Shown here: piece after piece, positions 6,512 to 6,562 of the stretch
How the letters are laid out: each line of letters begins with the position of its first letter
Numbering within the stretch: the first letter of the stretch is position 1
NCBI GenBank assembly: GCA_004296785.1
Contig: SCVU01000541.1
Coordinates: forward strand, 1-6,562
DNA from: Planctomycetota bacterium
GTDB lineage: Bacteria > Planctomycetota > UBA1135 > GCA-002686595
Length of the DNA: 6,562 nucleotides
Direction of reading: 5' to 3'
Made by a program: the position numbers and the translations under genes
Notes under the pieces: generated by a model
Told to the model about the DNA's origin: nothing
Seen by the model: only the letters and a program-made list of their open reading frames with translations
Databases searched by the model: none

Positions 6512-6562
6512 ATGCAGCCCCCCCGCTCCGCCGCCGACTCCGATCCGATCCGCCGCTTCGAC
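6512..6562 (+). CDS. Possible start of a divergent gene (17 codons, runs off right edge)
   Basis: From an ATG at 6512 the plus strand stays open to the window edge and reads MQPPRSAADSDPIRRFD. Of the 16 codons after the start, 15 end in G or C, as in the real genes of this window, whereas the competing frame from the ATG at 6498 does not show this. There is no clear ribosome site (GTCGCACGCCG precedes the ATG). The fragment is too short to name. If real, it is transcribed away from the sulfate operon and shares its upstream region. Confidence 0.33.
   Translation, partial: MQPPRSAADSDPIRRFD

Noticed and set aside
6498..6562. Plus-strand frame from the ATG at 6498
   Set aside because: Its codons do not show the strong G/C third-position preference of this genome, unlike the overlapping frame from 6512.

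Overview
The window is very GC-rich (about 70% by eye), with almost every third codon position G or C. It looks like chromosomal DNA of a Gram-negative bacterium: one protein starts with a lipoprotein signal, and the sulfate-binding protein has a cleavable signal peptide but no lipobox, so it should be free in a periplasm. The sequence does not settle the lineage; a high-GC proteobacterium or myxobacterium-like organism would fit. No insertion sequences, rRNA, tRNA or CRISPR arrays were seen.

Left part (1-1369): the 5' end of a lipoprotein gene runs off the left edge on the minus strand. Divergent from it, on the plus strand, is a membrane-anchored calcineurin-like metallophosphoesterase.

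Middle (1392-2425): an AhpD-like, carboxymuconolactone decarboxylase family protein (minus) and an HxlR-type winged-helix regulator (plus) are divergent and share a short promoter region with two small inverted repeats. A regulator and a small redox-type enzyme arranged this way often form a local control unit.

Right part (2413-6339): a complete sulfate ABC importer operon on the minus strand, in transcription order sbp (periplasmic binding protein), cysT and cysW (permeases), cysA (ATPase). Sbp delivers sulfate to the CysT-CysW channel and CysA dimers power transport. The last three genes are tightly packed (2-nt gap, then a 4-nt overlap). A 74-nt gap with a GC-rich hairpin separates sbp from cysT. 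The mature Sbp contains no cysteine or methionine.

Upstream of sbp (6340-6511) is the most unusual stretch: three imperfect 20-bp units, each a small hairpin around a 5-nt A- or T-rich core, at exactly 20-bp spacing. Together they also fold as one long 18-bp-arm inverted repeat. It lies between the sulfate operon and the probable start of a rightward gene at the right edge, and is a candidate control element for one or both.
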